Shown piece by piece: positions 36,501-50,512 of a DNA stretch of 64,000 nt. Every line of letters begins with the position of its first letter. The first letter of the stretch is position 1. The notes under the pieces are model-generated. The model was given only the letters and a program-made list of their open reading frames with translations, did no database searches and was not told the DNA's origin. The stretch comes from Protea cynaroides (lineage: Eukaryota; Streptophyta; Magnoliopsida; Proteales; Proteaceae). Position numbers and translations under genes: made by a program. The stretch is taken from contig CM053276.1 in the NCBI GenBank assembly GCA_028583415.1, forward strand, positions 115,165,002 to 115,229,001, written 5' to 3'.

Positions 36501-39500
36501 GCTTTATCCTATTTAAGATTGTTTCCATGCCCTAAATTTTTTTTCAGGATTATTTATTGATTTGAGGGCTGCTGTCTACCGTGGATCAGTTTGAGATCCT
36601 AATTTCTTTAGCACCAACAACTTATGTGCTGCCTTATTGGCTAGACAGTAGCTCCAACTTTTTATGGGATCATATTGTGACCCAGATTTATGGTTTTGAT
36701 TTCTCTTTACAATAGAGATCGACAAATATTTTTTGGATAGATCAACATCACAGCAACAGGTCGTCGGTTTCAGATCTTTATTCCCCAAAGAGATTCATAT
36801 TACCACATTGGTTCAAGGTAATTTTATTGGGGTCCTGTTGCAGTTTTATTATTCTGTTTTTTTTTATATATTACTCCGATCTATCCTTTGGTGCTTGTGA
36901 TGTCTTCTGAAATTACATCCGCTGGTATGGACTTTTACACAAAGGAACATTTGACCATTCCCACCAATACCACAAAACTCGATGGTGGTAACTACCTAAT
37001 GTGGTCTAGGGCTACACAACTTTCTGTCACTGCTCGAGGGTTATCTGGGTATCTCACAGGAGCCAAAACTAAACCCATTACTGACGATACTACTCTGGAC
37101 AAATGGAATGCTGAGAATTCCTTAGTAATGCAATATCTTCTTAATTCCATGCAACCTGCCATAGCCGAGGGATACCTCTTATTGGATACTGCTGCACAGA
37201 TCTGGAAGTCTACAAAGGACACATATTCCCAGGTTGGGAATGATGCCTTAATTTATGCTATGCAAAAAAAAATTCATGGAACTACTCAAAAAGAGATGAC
37301 TGTATCTCAATATTATACTCAGTTGAGGAGTCATTGGCAGGCCATTGATTTTTATGACTCCATACATGCCAAGTGTGAAGAAGATGTTACACTGTTTAAA
37401 AAACGGGAAGAAAAATACAGAGTTTATACCTTTCTAGCAGGATTGAATGTTGAGCTTGATCCTATTCGCTCACAAATCCTAAGTAAGGATCCTTTCCCTA
37501 CTCTAGAGCAGGCATATGCTATGGTTCAGCTTGAAGACCAAAGGAGAGCTACTATGTTACTGCCCTCTATTCCTGATAGGTCTGCCCTCCAGACATCTAC
37601 TCCAGCTCCTAAGGGCCCTACTCCACCCAGAGATACCGTTAAATGTGAGCATTGTGGTAAACCCTGGCATACTAAAGACACATGCTGGAAACTCCATGGG
37701 AAACCAGCAGACTTTGAAGCCAAGAGACGTGACAAACTTATGCTAAAAAACAAGACTTTCAAGGGTTCACAGGCACATCAGACTGCAGCTCATCAGGTTG
37801 TTGATCCCACGGTTCTACTGCAAGATAATCAGATACTTCAGGCACTTGGTCGTTTGCTCCAACCACCCTCGTCAATGGTCTCTAATCCTTGGATTATTGA
37901 CTCGTGCCACGGATCATATGACTGGTAACCATAGCCTATTTCATGAGTACTTCCCTAATCCTGAAATTAATACTGTTCGTGTGGCCGATGGGACTCTCTC
38001 CTCTGTCTCAGGGACCGGTTCCATCAAATGCACTCCTTCTTTAGCTTTGCAGTCTGTTCTTCATGTTCCAAAATTTAATATCAATCTAATGTCTATTAGT
38101 AGTATTACCTCTACTCTAAAATGCAAAGTGACGTTTTTTCCTACTTATTGTCCGTTTCGGGGATCCGGAAACGGAGAAGACGATTGGATGTGGTAAGATG
38201 CGGGGTGGTTTGTATTTGCTTGAGGAAGGTATCCCAAAGTCGGTTCCAGCATCCCCAAGCCCAGGACATCAACTTTATTCAGCATCCTCGATCTCCAACG
38301 ATGGCACCAACGGCTCGGGCATCCATCATTTAATGTTTTAGCAAGTTTTTTTCCCTCTTTAGCATATAAATGTAAACGAGACGAGTTTTTTTGCGAAGCT
38401 TGTATTCTAGCTAAGCAAACTCGTTCTTCGTATAGTCATACCTCTAAACGCAATAGTATTGCCTTTCATTTAGTTCATTCTGATGTTTGGGGACCAGCCA
38501 GAACTACTTCCATTACTGGTCACCGTTGGTTTGTTACATTTATAGATTGTTATTCTAGAACCACTTGGGTTTACCTCTTACATACTAAAAGTGAAGTGTT
38601 TCAGTCCTTTCGTCTGTTTCACCAAATGATTAAGACTCGGTTTCAAGCTTCTTTAAAGATTCTTCGGAGTGACAATGGCGGAGAATACATGGATGGAGAG
38701 TTTCAACATTATCTAGCGGATCATGGTATTTTGCACCGCACAAGTTGTGTTGATACTCCCGCCTCGAATGGGGTGGCGAGAAAGAAAGAATCGCCATCTC
38801 CTTGAAGTGGCTCGTGCTTTGATGTTTGCCCGCAATGTGCCACCACAATATTGGAGTGATGCTATCCTTACCTCAGCCTACCTTATCAACCGTGTTCCAA
38901 CCCCAGTCTTGGATCATCACTCTCCTTTACACCTTCTTTTGTGTGATGACTCCCATATTGTTCCTCCTAAGATCTTTGGCTGTGTATGCTATTTGCGCAA
39001 TCATCGCTCTCCAGGAAAGCTAGAACCCCGTGGTTTTCGTTGTCTTTTCTTGGGATATTCTCCAACCCAAAAAGGCTATAAATGTTACCACCCCCCCACC
39101 CGTCGCACTTTCGTCTCCTTGGATGTTATCTTTTATGAGCACATCCCTTACTACCCAATTCCCATCTTCGGGGGAGCCTAGTCTTCGGGGAAGATAGGCC
39201 TATCAACATGCCTATGCCCTCTCCCCTTCCATTTCGGGGGAGACATCACCTCCCTCCCCCCTCCTCCCGAGTCTTCACCCGAGCCTCCATTACCTTCTAC
39301 CGAGCCTTCACCTTGAGTTTACATCACCTTCTCCCCGAACACTCTACCGAACAAATTCTCGTGGAGACACCTCGCCTTCAAGTCTACAGCCGTACTAGAC
39401 TCAGCGGGGAAGGACCACCACCATCAACGCACCTACACACATCCCTTCGTCGCCTCGGATCCGGAAACTGTTTTAGAACATGAGATCCTTCAGTCTGGAT

Positions 39501-42500
39501 AATATTCTTCCCTCTGAGTCAAATTTACCTATTGCCCTTCATAAAGGCACTAGGTCCTGTACTCAGCATCCTATATCTCAGTATGTTTCGTATAAATCAT
39601 TGTCTCCTTCATATCTTGCTTTTATTTCTACTTTGTCTTCTGTGTCTATTCCCAAACATTGGCAGGATGCAATTGCAGATGCGAGATGGAAGGCAGCTAT
39701 GATAGAGGAAATGACTGCCCTAAGAAAAAATGAGACATGGGACCTAGTTGAACTTCCACCAGGGAAGAAGACTGTTGGGTGTAAGTGGATCTTTACTGTA
39801 AAGCAGAAAGAAGATGGGTCTGTAAACAGATACAAGGCCAGATTAGTTGCCCGTAGATTCACACATATGGAATCGACTATCGGGAGACCTTGTTCCCGAA
39901 GAGCAAAAATGACTACTATCCGTGTCATTTTAGCTTGTGCAGTACACTTTGATTGGGATCTACAACAGCTGGATGTAAAAAATGCATTTCTTCAGGGGGA
40001 GTTAGCAGAAGAAAGTGTACATGGATATTCCTCCATGCTTTACCTCATCAGCCACTGAGAAAAAAGTCTGTAAACTGAAACGATCTCTCTATGGACTTAA
40101 GCAATCTCCTAGGGCATGGTTTGGGAGATTTCACAGAGCTATGACTTCTGTAGGCTACAAACAAAGCAATGCTGATCATACATTGTTCATTAAGCAAAGG
40201 AGGGCAAAATTACTATTCTTATAGTATATGTTGATGATATTGTGATTACTGGCAATGATGATGAAGATATTAGACAGTTGAAGATCTTCTTGGGAAAGGA
40301 GTTTGAAGTCAAAGACCTGGGAAAACTAAGATATTTCCTTGGGATTGAGGTTGCTCGCTCCACCAAAGGTATCTATTTGTCTCAAAGGAAGTATATACTT
40401 GATCTTCTCTCAGAAACAGGTCTCTTAGGGTGTCGGCCTTGTGAAACACCAATTGATTCTAATGTCAAATTGCAAGAAAAGACCGGTACACCAGTTGACA
40501 AGGAACAATACCAACAACTAGTTGGAAAGTTGATATATCTGGCTCATACTCGACCGGATATTGCTTTTGCAGTGAGCTTGGTGAGTCAATTTATGCATGA
40601 CCCTTATACTTCTCATATGGATGCTGTTCTACGCATTTTACACTATCTCAAATCTGCTCCTGGAAGAGGAATCCTACTGACCTCTCAGGGTCATCTCAGA
40701 GTCGATGCCTACACTGATGCAGAGTGGGCAGGAAATCCAGATAGAAAATCTACTTCAGGATATTGTACCTTTATTGGAGGGAACCTAATGACTTGGCGCA
40801 GCAAGAAGCAGAATGTGGTTGCCCGTTCAAGTGCAGGGGCTGAGTTTAGAGCTATGGCTCAGGGAATATGTGAGTTGTTACGGTTGCAAGGATTACTCAA
40901 GGATCTGGGAATCCATACTACCCAGCCTATGAGGTTATTTTGTGACAATAAGGCTGCAATCAGTATTGCTCACAATCCAGTGCAACATGATAGAACCAAG
41001 CATGTGGAAATTGATTGTCACTTTACCAAGGAAAAATTCGATAGTGGACAGATATGTGTTCCATACGTTCAGTCCAGTGATCAAGTGGCTAACATCTTTA
41101 CAAAAGGACTCCCAACGAAGCAATTTCATCCATTATTATCCAAGTTGTGCATGGCTGACATATATGCACCAACTTGAGGGGGAGTGTTGAATGTCATCCA
41201 TAGTATATAGGACTCTTATATTTGTTTTATTTCCTTTTATTTTCCTTTGTTAACTAGGACTCTTTCTTTCCTAAGTTCACTAGGACTCCTAGTCTCTCTA
41301 GGACTAGGACTCTTTCTTTCCTAAGTTCACTAGGACTCCTAGTCTCTCTAGGACTAGGACTCCTATTAGATTGTAATCTCTTTTCTCTTTTCTTATAAAT
41401 AAAGGAGAGATGGTGGGAGAACTTTAACTCTCACTTATTCTTTTTCTTAATCAACAAATACAAATATCAGCATTGGGTATCGTATTGGTGGCTTGATTTT
41501 AAAAGATATAATATCAAGGATACGCAAGATACGTAAGGATACGGGCAAGATATGCATGAAAATACAATGGGAACATGTAAAACACAATTTGGTTCTATAA
41601 TTAAACATTACATTTGCATGTGTAAAACATTAGATACATGGTTATGCATGCAAAACAGGATGAAATCATAGAAACTCAACTACAACCCCATCTTTTCTCT
41701 TCTCCAAGAGATCCCCATAAGAGTTGATCAGAAGAAATAGGGGAACAATACACAAGAACAGCACTTATATATGGCTACTATCAGTCATGTAAATGATTTC
41801 AAAATTATAACTACATTTACTTAAGGAATTATTCATAAATAAGCAAACGCCCACATTAGAATTTAACAAAAATAGTCAAAAATTCAAATTCCAAAAGGAA
41901 AAAGATTTCAACTCTATAGTTCAAGAAAAAAAAATTTCGGTTGCGGTGGAGGGGGCATTTTCAACTTTCAAATGTTTGGGTTTTTCCCATCTCTAAAAAA
42001 AAATTTATTATGATAAAACATCTAAAACCAGAAGTTCGCCAAAATAATATTTTGGTTTGATGTCTAAAAATTTATTTTCATCGCGGTGACTTTAAACAAC
42101 ATTACCATACACCAAATAAGGTTTGACCAAAACAACATTCCTTCAATATAAATTAGATATAATCAATCTTGGATTTGTCGGAACATTAGTTTTATGCCCT
42201 ACCAAATACAAAAGTTTCATGAAAAAATCGAGTGTTTTAATTAACAATAGAAAATAATTGTATTTTTCAAGGTCAGTATAAATCAAATATGAGGCTATCA
42301 ATACTACAACAACGATCATTATTATATAAATTTTTTAAATATAAGTGGGGCCGTATATGCTGGTCTTTAGAGTGCTACTGGAGCTTATGGTAGTGTTGGT
42401 GTTGCTGGTTGGGTTTCACTGTCATATGATCCGGTGCGATTCTCATGTGAGGGGTACTCATGCAACCCAAGATGATCGTGGTCCACCACCAGAGCCTAAG

Positions 42501-45500
42501 AGTTAAAGTAGGAAGTGTAACCGTAGCCAACAACATGATGACAATGCAAACCTAAGAAGGAGATGAAGTCATTGAGCATGAGGTCAGAACTACCTACCGC
42601 TCCTTCACTCACACATCATGAACAACATCTTCCTACTGGTACTCGTTCCGGCCTAGGGTATTCACTTTTCAGACAAAAAACTTGGCCCATTACACCTATT
42701 AATGGACTGACTTGTTCAAAATCATAACTAATTAATATTTGAAACAGTAACAACTCCCTAACTTATCTCTAACAATTATCCCATTACAATTTACAGCAAC
42801 ACATCATTTAGGCATACGTATCATAGTGCACGAGGCTCCCACTACTGCAGGGTCTGGGGAGGGGTAGAATGTACGCAGCCTCACCCCCACAACATGGAAA
42901 GGCTATTTCCATGCCACCAGGTTGCAATATGACAACCTTACCGTCACACCAAGACTCGGCCTCTGTTCATTTACTTAAGATATTATTCATAAATAAACAA
43001 ATACCCCCCCGCCATTTGAATCCAATAAAATTAGTCTAAAATTCAAATTCCAAAAGGATAAACAGTCAACCCTGCAGTTCAAGAACAAAAACTGTATTTT
43101 TGGATGCAGGGACGATTTTCAACTTCCAAATGCTAGGCTTTTCTCTAAATATAAAAATTCCATAAATCTTTTTGGATGCATGGGCGATTTTCATCTCTTA
43201 CTTTGATGCCGCAAAAATAATTTACATTCAGAAGACTTTAAATAGCATTCGCGTACTCCGAACAAGGTTTGACCGAAATGTAACTCCTTCATTATAACTC
43301 GATTTCAAGCAATTTCGGATTTGTTGAAAAGTTGATTATGCTAATTTTGCAATGAATTCGAGATTACTTGAATCCGAACTATAATAAAGAAGTTACGCTC
43401 CGGTCAAATTTGTTAGAAGTACACGAATGTTAGTCATACATATGTATTGCCTACTTAACTCTAGATACAATCCCAGGTCTTAGCGTATACTAGTAAACTT
43501 GGGTCCACACCACATATTATCATTTTGGATGTTTTTATCTATACTAATGAGGAAATATGTGTAAAATGGTTAAAATTGGCTACAGGAAAAAAAAAAACTC
43601 AGATTAAGAAAAACACTTTTGGGTCTCAAAACCAAACTTCAAGATGTCTCGGGAGAAATACCAAGTTTCGACCAAAATCTCGATTTCGAAACTGACCGAA
43701 ACCTACCTCAAAACCAGCACCTCGCACCTAGACTCCAAATATAAAATCCATCACAACTCTAGATGTGGAGATATCAAACTTTGATGATTGCTGCAAACTA
43801 GGGGCATTCAAATGGATTTAAAAAGAATAATGAATGTATTGGACCGGACTGATCATAAATCAGCATCAGATCGGGATCAAACATGTCCAAACCAATATGA
43901 ATCGGCCAACACGGCCATGGGTGAGGACAAGGTTTAATTATTGGCTTATCGGTATCAAATATTGTACCAGGAGATTGATTTTAAAAAACATGTTGTATCA
44001 GACAGATGTAAGATATGTTAAAGTTACAAATGGAAATGACCAAGATGGTACTGGAAACGCAAAGATACAAGCAAAATACAATTTTGAAGCATAAAATACC
44101 ATAAATGAATAGAAATTAGGTCCAACCAAATCACCACCGTTGCTTGCTTGTTCTGGTGATCTACGACCACCCTAAACGCGTTTTGGTTTTCTTTGCGCCC
44201 TGATTTACAATCAGCCTGATCTACAACCACCCTGCAATCAAGTTGGCCTCCGACCACCCCCGTCGTTTTCTTCACTTGAGCGACTCGCGCGAAAGCCGCT
44301 GATCTCCGACCTTCCCTATCGCTATTGCCTGCAAACCCTCTCGTTTTGTTGATCAACCATTAGGTGGTTGGACACAAGACAAATAATATGATTCTATTTC
44401 TAACCTTTTTATTAATTTGTGTACCAGCTTTTGGAATATTGTGATGCATGAAATCACATGCATCCGCATTACGTAAGGTTGAAGCTGTTGGAAACCCCAC
44501 AACCCGCCTTTTCTTCTTCTCTGACAAGTCGAGAGGGGAGAACTATTTTTACACAACCAATGTTATGATGCAGTGGCGGTGTTGTGGCCACCATAGTTCC
44601 GAATTTCAGCCGAAATGTTACGGTTTTTTGCCATACCAAAACGAAAGCATGGGTCGATACGAAAAAGTATCATATTTCAGTTCGAAATATAGATTTCGAC
44701 TGAAACCTAATTGAAACTGGTCAAACCAGCCTTTATAAAAGAGTGCATTTCGCACGAAACATGTCACATTCAACAGGGTGGGTGCTATTTCAACCGAAAG
44801 TGAGGTTTTTAAACAGATTTCGGCAGTTGATGATTTGAACTTCGTTTCATCAAGCAATTGATGATTTGAAGCTTGAACGTAACCACTTATTCCCTAAACT
44901 ATTTTTCCTTATAAATTTGTATGTAAAGTTTATGAATAGGTTCATATTTTTATATGTTGCATTCACCGTCCCGATCAACGGCTTGACGCCACGAAACTAA
45001 TCATGGGTTTGAGTAGACTTCCTCATTTTATGTATTTGATAATTAAAGAATGTTTTGGAATGTTGTAATACCAATATAAATTATATAACATTAATTTGTT
45101 ACTTTGTTTCTAATTTACTACCCTTAGTTTTCATTGCGTACGTTAGCATGTCAGTTTTTTCCCGGGTCTAGGCAAAATTTCGGCCGACATGGTTGAAAGT
45201 TCGGTTTTCAGCCTAGCCAAAACCAGGCACAAAACCGAAATTTGAAACTTTGGTGGCCGCTGCTGTCCGTCGACGGCTGATCCAGCCGCTGCTGCTCCGT
45301 GCTCGTCGTCTTCTCCTTATTTCTTACTCCTCTTTATCTTCCTCCTTCCAGCCCCAGCTGCCACAGCTCTATTTCTGCAGGTTATTGATAAAGAGAGAGA
45401 GGGCCACCAAAGGGCTGCCTCACATAGAAATTATGGCAAAGTTTAATGAATTCAGCTTACTCCTGTTGTGTCCAACATTGAGCAGACTAGTTTGGCCACA

Positions 45501-48500
45501 ACACCCACAACTACAAAGATAAAATAAGAAAACCATAGATCTATGTTTCTAATCAATAACAGCCCAATGCATTCAATGAAACCATTTGACTAAAAATAAA
45601 AAAGAAGTATAATATAAAATGCAAGAGCGTACCTGGGTTGAAACCTAATAGATAAGAATTGCTGAAAAAGCTCTCTTTCCAATTGCTCATGAGTAAAATC
45701 AGTTGGCTTGCGGAGACATGTGTTTTTTGCTGAGTAAGTACATTTCCAAGGTTCACTTGGTTTGAAATTATCTAGTAGCTGCATAGAATACAATAATGTA
45801 TTGAGTGTTGCATGAATCCAAGTTATGTCACTTTTATAAGAAACAAACACCAAGACTAGCATAATCTCAGTACTCATGTAGTATAAACATGGTTTGCAAT
45901 GGTGGTGGACATCAAATGTAGAAGAGGAACCTATGGTAAATAGTAAATCTATGACTTTGTACAAATATTCAGAGGTGTAAACAATCCGTAGACAACAAAC
46001 TAGCATTTAACTCACAAATATTGAAATTTCCATATATACTGAAACAAATGGTCAACAAATCCGATCTACATCACCTAAGCATCATTTTGACAACCCTGAT
46101 ACGATACGTGGGAAATAGTGATGAAAAGTTCAGATCATGCCCACATTGATTCATTTAGCAATTAAAATTACAAGGAATTGGCATTGCATTATCATGTTTA
46201 CTAGCTGCATATGGCCTGTGGCCAACTATCGCGACCCAAACCCGGATGAAGGTAAAGATACAATCCGCCCAGGTGCTGATCAAATAAACTAAGCTTCGAA
46301 ACTTTATTACCTTAAAAGCCAACCCGAATAAAGAACAAAAATAAAAAGAGTCCAAATAAGCCTACTGGTGGCAGTCTAGAGTCTATAAATAGAAAGGGCA
46401 TCCCAGTGCACGAGGCTCCCACTACTGCAAGGTCTGGGGAGGGGTAGAATGTACGCAGCCTTACCCCCACAACATGGAAAAGCTGGTTTTGAACCCGTGA
46501 CCACCAGGTTGTAATATGACAACCTTACCATCACACCAAGGCTCGCCCCCCAGTCCAGAGTCTATAAATATTGATCATAAAACTGTAAAAAATTTGTACA
46601 CTTCAAATAAAATCCTACTACAATCAGTAATAAATAAAAACAGCTACTAAGGGAAACACTTGAACACTCCTTAAGCTTCTCCCAACAACACTCCATCATG
46701 ATCATACTCAGAGCTAACCAACTTAGTAAGATAGAATATGGAAATACACTACACTTAAAACATCCACGAAAAAACTCGAATGAAAGTCATAGAGGAAAAA
46801 CTCGTTCCCTTTATTATAGAATAGTCTACAATTAATTTCTGTCTCAAGCCTTCACCAGGGATAACTGGCTGCCACCATCCATAATAAAGAGTTCAACAAA
46901 GCCATTTAATTAACTTTCTGGTCATTCATACATGATAACAACTAAGATGGAAATTACAGAACCAGGAGTAAAACAATTATTCTAGGGCTTTATTTATCAG
47001 AGTCGTGGATAGACAAATAACAAATTCATTAGCTTTGGGCATCCCTGGAAGAAGACATCATATTTAGGTAGGATATCAATTAGCTAGAAAAAAACGATAG
47101 CCAAAAAAATTACTGAATAACTAAATAAAACTTATATGACCACTATGGATGGACAAAATTGAATAAGACGGGTATCCCCTATAGATGGAAGAAGGTTCTC
47201 TGTGAAAAGAAGTTTGGTTCCCTCAAATTGTATCTGACTAAACCCAAGTATTGTAGACATTCCCTCATTTCCATCCCAAAGCATCTTAACTCTCCCATTT
47301 CTCATGAAAATCCGATTATTGGTTCATTCTTCATCGATCAATCGTTCTCTCCATTTTATGTGAAGAGGGGGACAAGAAGTGGGAATTCATTCCCAATAGG
47401 AATCTTTCTTTCCCTTTTTTTCGCATTTCTTATCAAATAAATACGGAAATTGACTCTCCAGTGCTTCCCCCGGTCTTCCTTTTAACACTTTACCCAGCTC
47501 AAACCTTACGGAGATATATCCTTTCGCATAAGCACCATGAGTACAGTTCAGTCACGAATAGACCATCCCTAAGGTCTAACACGCAGGTTCTTTCTGCTTT
47601 TTGAGTACAATGAAAAATATAATCTGTGGTTTGGGCAGGACAATGTCAAACAATATCAAAATAGCTTGTTGTCATTCACTGCCTTGAACAGAAGGCTAAG
47701 GAGAAAGCAGCAAGTATGCTATCTAGTTGTATGCTAACATAGGGGAGGCTCTTGGTGAAGTTCATTGAAATGGTGAGCTCCCACCACTATGTATACCCCT
47801 GTGTGATATCTCTCCTCCCATACATGTGCACCAATGGGAGACACCAAGGCAGTTGGGAAGATTATTAATGAGATTACCTAAAATCATTCATTTCTTCTAC
47901 ATATTACAAAAAATCACATTTTGCTCACTTTTGTTTACAGGAAAAACCCTATCAGCCAACATTTGTTCGATATGAATCTCTGGACTTAGACCAATCATAT
48001 TAATACGAGAAGACTCAAGCTAGAGATACTTCTTAGACCATCATTAATGAGATTACATGACAGTGATTCTTTGAAAATTATTAGATAATAATGATAATTG
48101 ATGACAGAGATAACAAAAATATTCGTAACAATACAATTATAAAACAATGATGATGATACTGATGACAAAGGTAACAATAAGCAGATATCATGAAATGTTT
48201 CTGGTAGCAATAAGAAAAACATGAAGCAACACTGAGTAATTAAAGACTAGTCCAACGTAATGTAAGTAGTCATTATGAGAGCCATATTTTGGAATTAACA
48301 ACAGTAGGAAATTTAGAAGTATTAAATACAAATTATTAGACAAGCAATGCCAACCTTAGGGTTTCTTGACACCCAAAACATATCCCCATCAAAATCACCA
48401 CCTGCCATTTCATCTGCCAATGATCTTGATCCTTTAGTTGGAAAGAAAATAGCATATTTGGAATTCCCAACGATGTTTTCCAGCTCTTTCACATAGGTGG

Positions 48501-50335
48501 CAGTTAAGATATGTATATCTCCTAAGTGGAGGCCAGGGTGCCTATATACCAGTACCTTCCCCGAAATTTGCCCATTGTCACTGAAAATGTTAAGATAAAG
48601 CATGTCAAAAATTACTTATTTAAAATTACCTCATTCCTATAAATTTGAATCATATTTCACTAAAAAACCAATCATATCATCTCAAACAAATACATAAATA
48701 TTGACAAGCATATTAGAGCTCGAGGTTTGAACCTAAGTCAATGTTTTTGTGCAGTGACAGTTCAGCGTCAACTAGGGCAGCAAGAATTACCCTGACAACC
48801 CTAACCAGCCCTGAGCCCCGGCCAGGGCCACACCCACCCTGAACCCTAATAGGGCTAGGTCAAAGTTAAATTTTTATAATATTGGAGGCTTCGGGCTGAA
48901 ACTCTTAGTCTCTCAGCCTCTCTCGACTCTCAGTCTCTATCGCAACTCTAACTCTATCTGAGACGCTGAAGCAGCCTCCAGCCTCCTCTCCCTCCTCTCC
49001 GCCTAGCCTCGCCACCAATAGGCAGAAGTCCAACTCTGGACCACTTAGTAAGCATGGGGATCCAGTTAAGAAGACTTCTGGACCTTAATTTGGTGGTGTG
49101 ACTCCTGTTGCACCTCAAAACCTGGTCGTCCTCCGCCAATACTCCCCACAATTGGTCTCATTACGTCTAGTCCATTTTTTTCAAGCCCACTTAATTCATC
49201 TGGGGCCCCTCGGAAAGTATTTGTTACACAGTGTTTCTATTGCCACAACCAGTCCGTTACTAATCTTAGTCAAGAAGATGATTATTCCTTTAAGAGGAGT
49301 TTCCCAAAGCCAATATTTTGGCCAGTTATTTTGTTGTTTGTGATGGGATTCATTGCCGGTGGTTTTATCCTTGAGGCTGTCCACACCCTTATTTTTCTCA
49401 TTGTTGTTGTGGTCCTTTTTGGTGCCGTTTGCACTTTTCACTTGGAACTTAAAGGCCTACGGTAGGGTTAGGTGCAAAACCCTCACCTTGTTGGGGAAGA
49501 ACAAGCTATCATTGATCCGATTTTCATTGCCCGCCCGTCGATTCAAAATGACCAATCCCCAAACAAAGAAAAAGATTTGAAAAGGACAATGTGGTAAACA
49601 AGGAATCAGATCAAGGGACTTCAACTTGAGAAGCAGATTGATCAAACAAGATGATCAGTTCAAGATGTTTTTTTTTCCCTCTTTTAACTTTGGTTGATAG
49701 GTTCCTCTACATAATTTCAGGCTTAACAAATTTGTCTAGAGTCGACGTTGAGTGTAGTCAATTAAGTATTATAATTATAGGTACCTCCCCTATAGTATGC
49801 CTTTAACCCCCTCCTTCCTCCCCCTCCCCCCTTTTTTTTCCCATGGTCCAAAATACCCATGAATGCTCTTAGCTGAAAATAAGAGGCTAGCTACTCCTAG
49901 AGGTATGTATTTTATTTCTATAATTAAGAAACTCCAAATATGGTAATGTATAATTTATTATGCTTAAGTTATCTAAGTGGAGTATGTCATGTATTAGTTG
50001 ATGGTTGGGTATAGGTATGTAATATATCGATACAAGTAAAACAATGAATCAATATATGAGGTCTGGCTAGGAAATTTTTTGCCATTTTCAACCCTATAAG
50101 GTAAGAACTAAAATATTTATCTTTATGAACATTGAATGTTGCAATGTGTCTAGTGGTTATGTACTTTAATATTACGTTAAATTTGCCCTTACGTTTATTG
50201 ATTTTTAGGGTTGGGTTTGCAAAATTAAGCAAGGTTGAACCACTTAGGCCCCGTTTGATAACACCTAACCCTATTGCGGCCAAGTGTTTTTGGAAAAAAT
50301 ATAAATTAATATTTCGTATCTAATCAGTTGGCGGG

Positions 50336-50369
<34 letters not shown>

Positions 50370-50431
50370 GGGGGGGGGGGGGTGGGGGGGGTGGGGTTGG
50401 GTTTATTGGTGGGGGGGGGGGTGGGGGGAAA

Positions 50432-50512
<81 letters not shown>

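Larger units (their letters stand above)
35937..41456 (+). mobile_element. Ty1/copia retrotransposon 2, complete and young
   Basis: Two 272-bp LTRs (35937-36208 and 41185-41456) that I find to differ at a single base. The target duplication AATAC is perfect (35932-35936 and 41457-41461). The primer site TGGTATCAGAGCC is at 36209-36221 and the polypurine tract GAGGGGGAG ends at 41184. The interior has gag, protease, integrase, RT and RNase H in copia order and is closely related to copia element 1. Despite near-identical LTRs the pol part carries several frameshifts. It lies antisense to RDR in the 19.6-kb intron. Confidence 0.96.
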
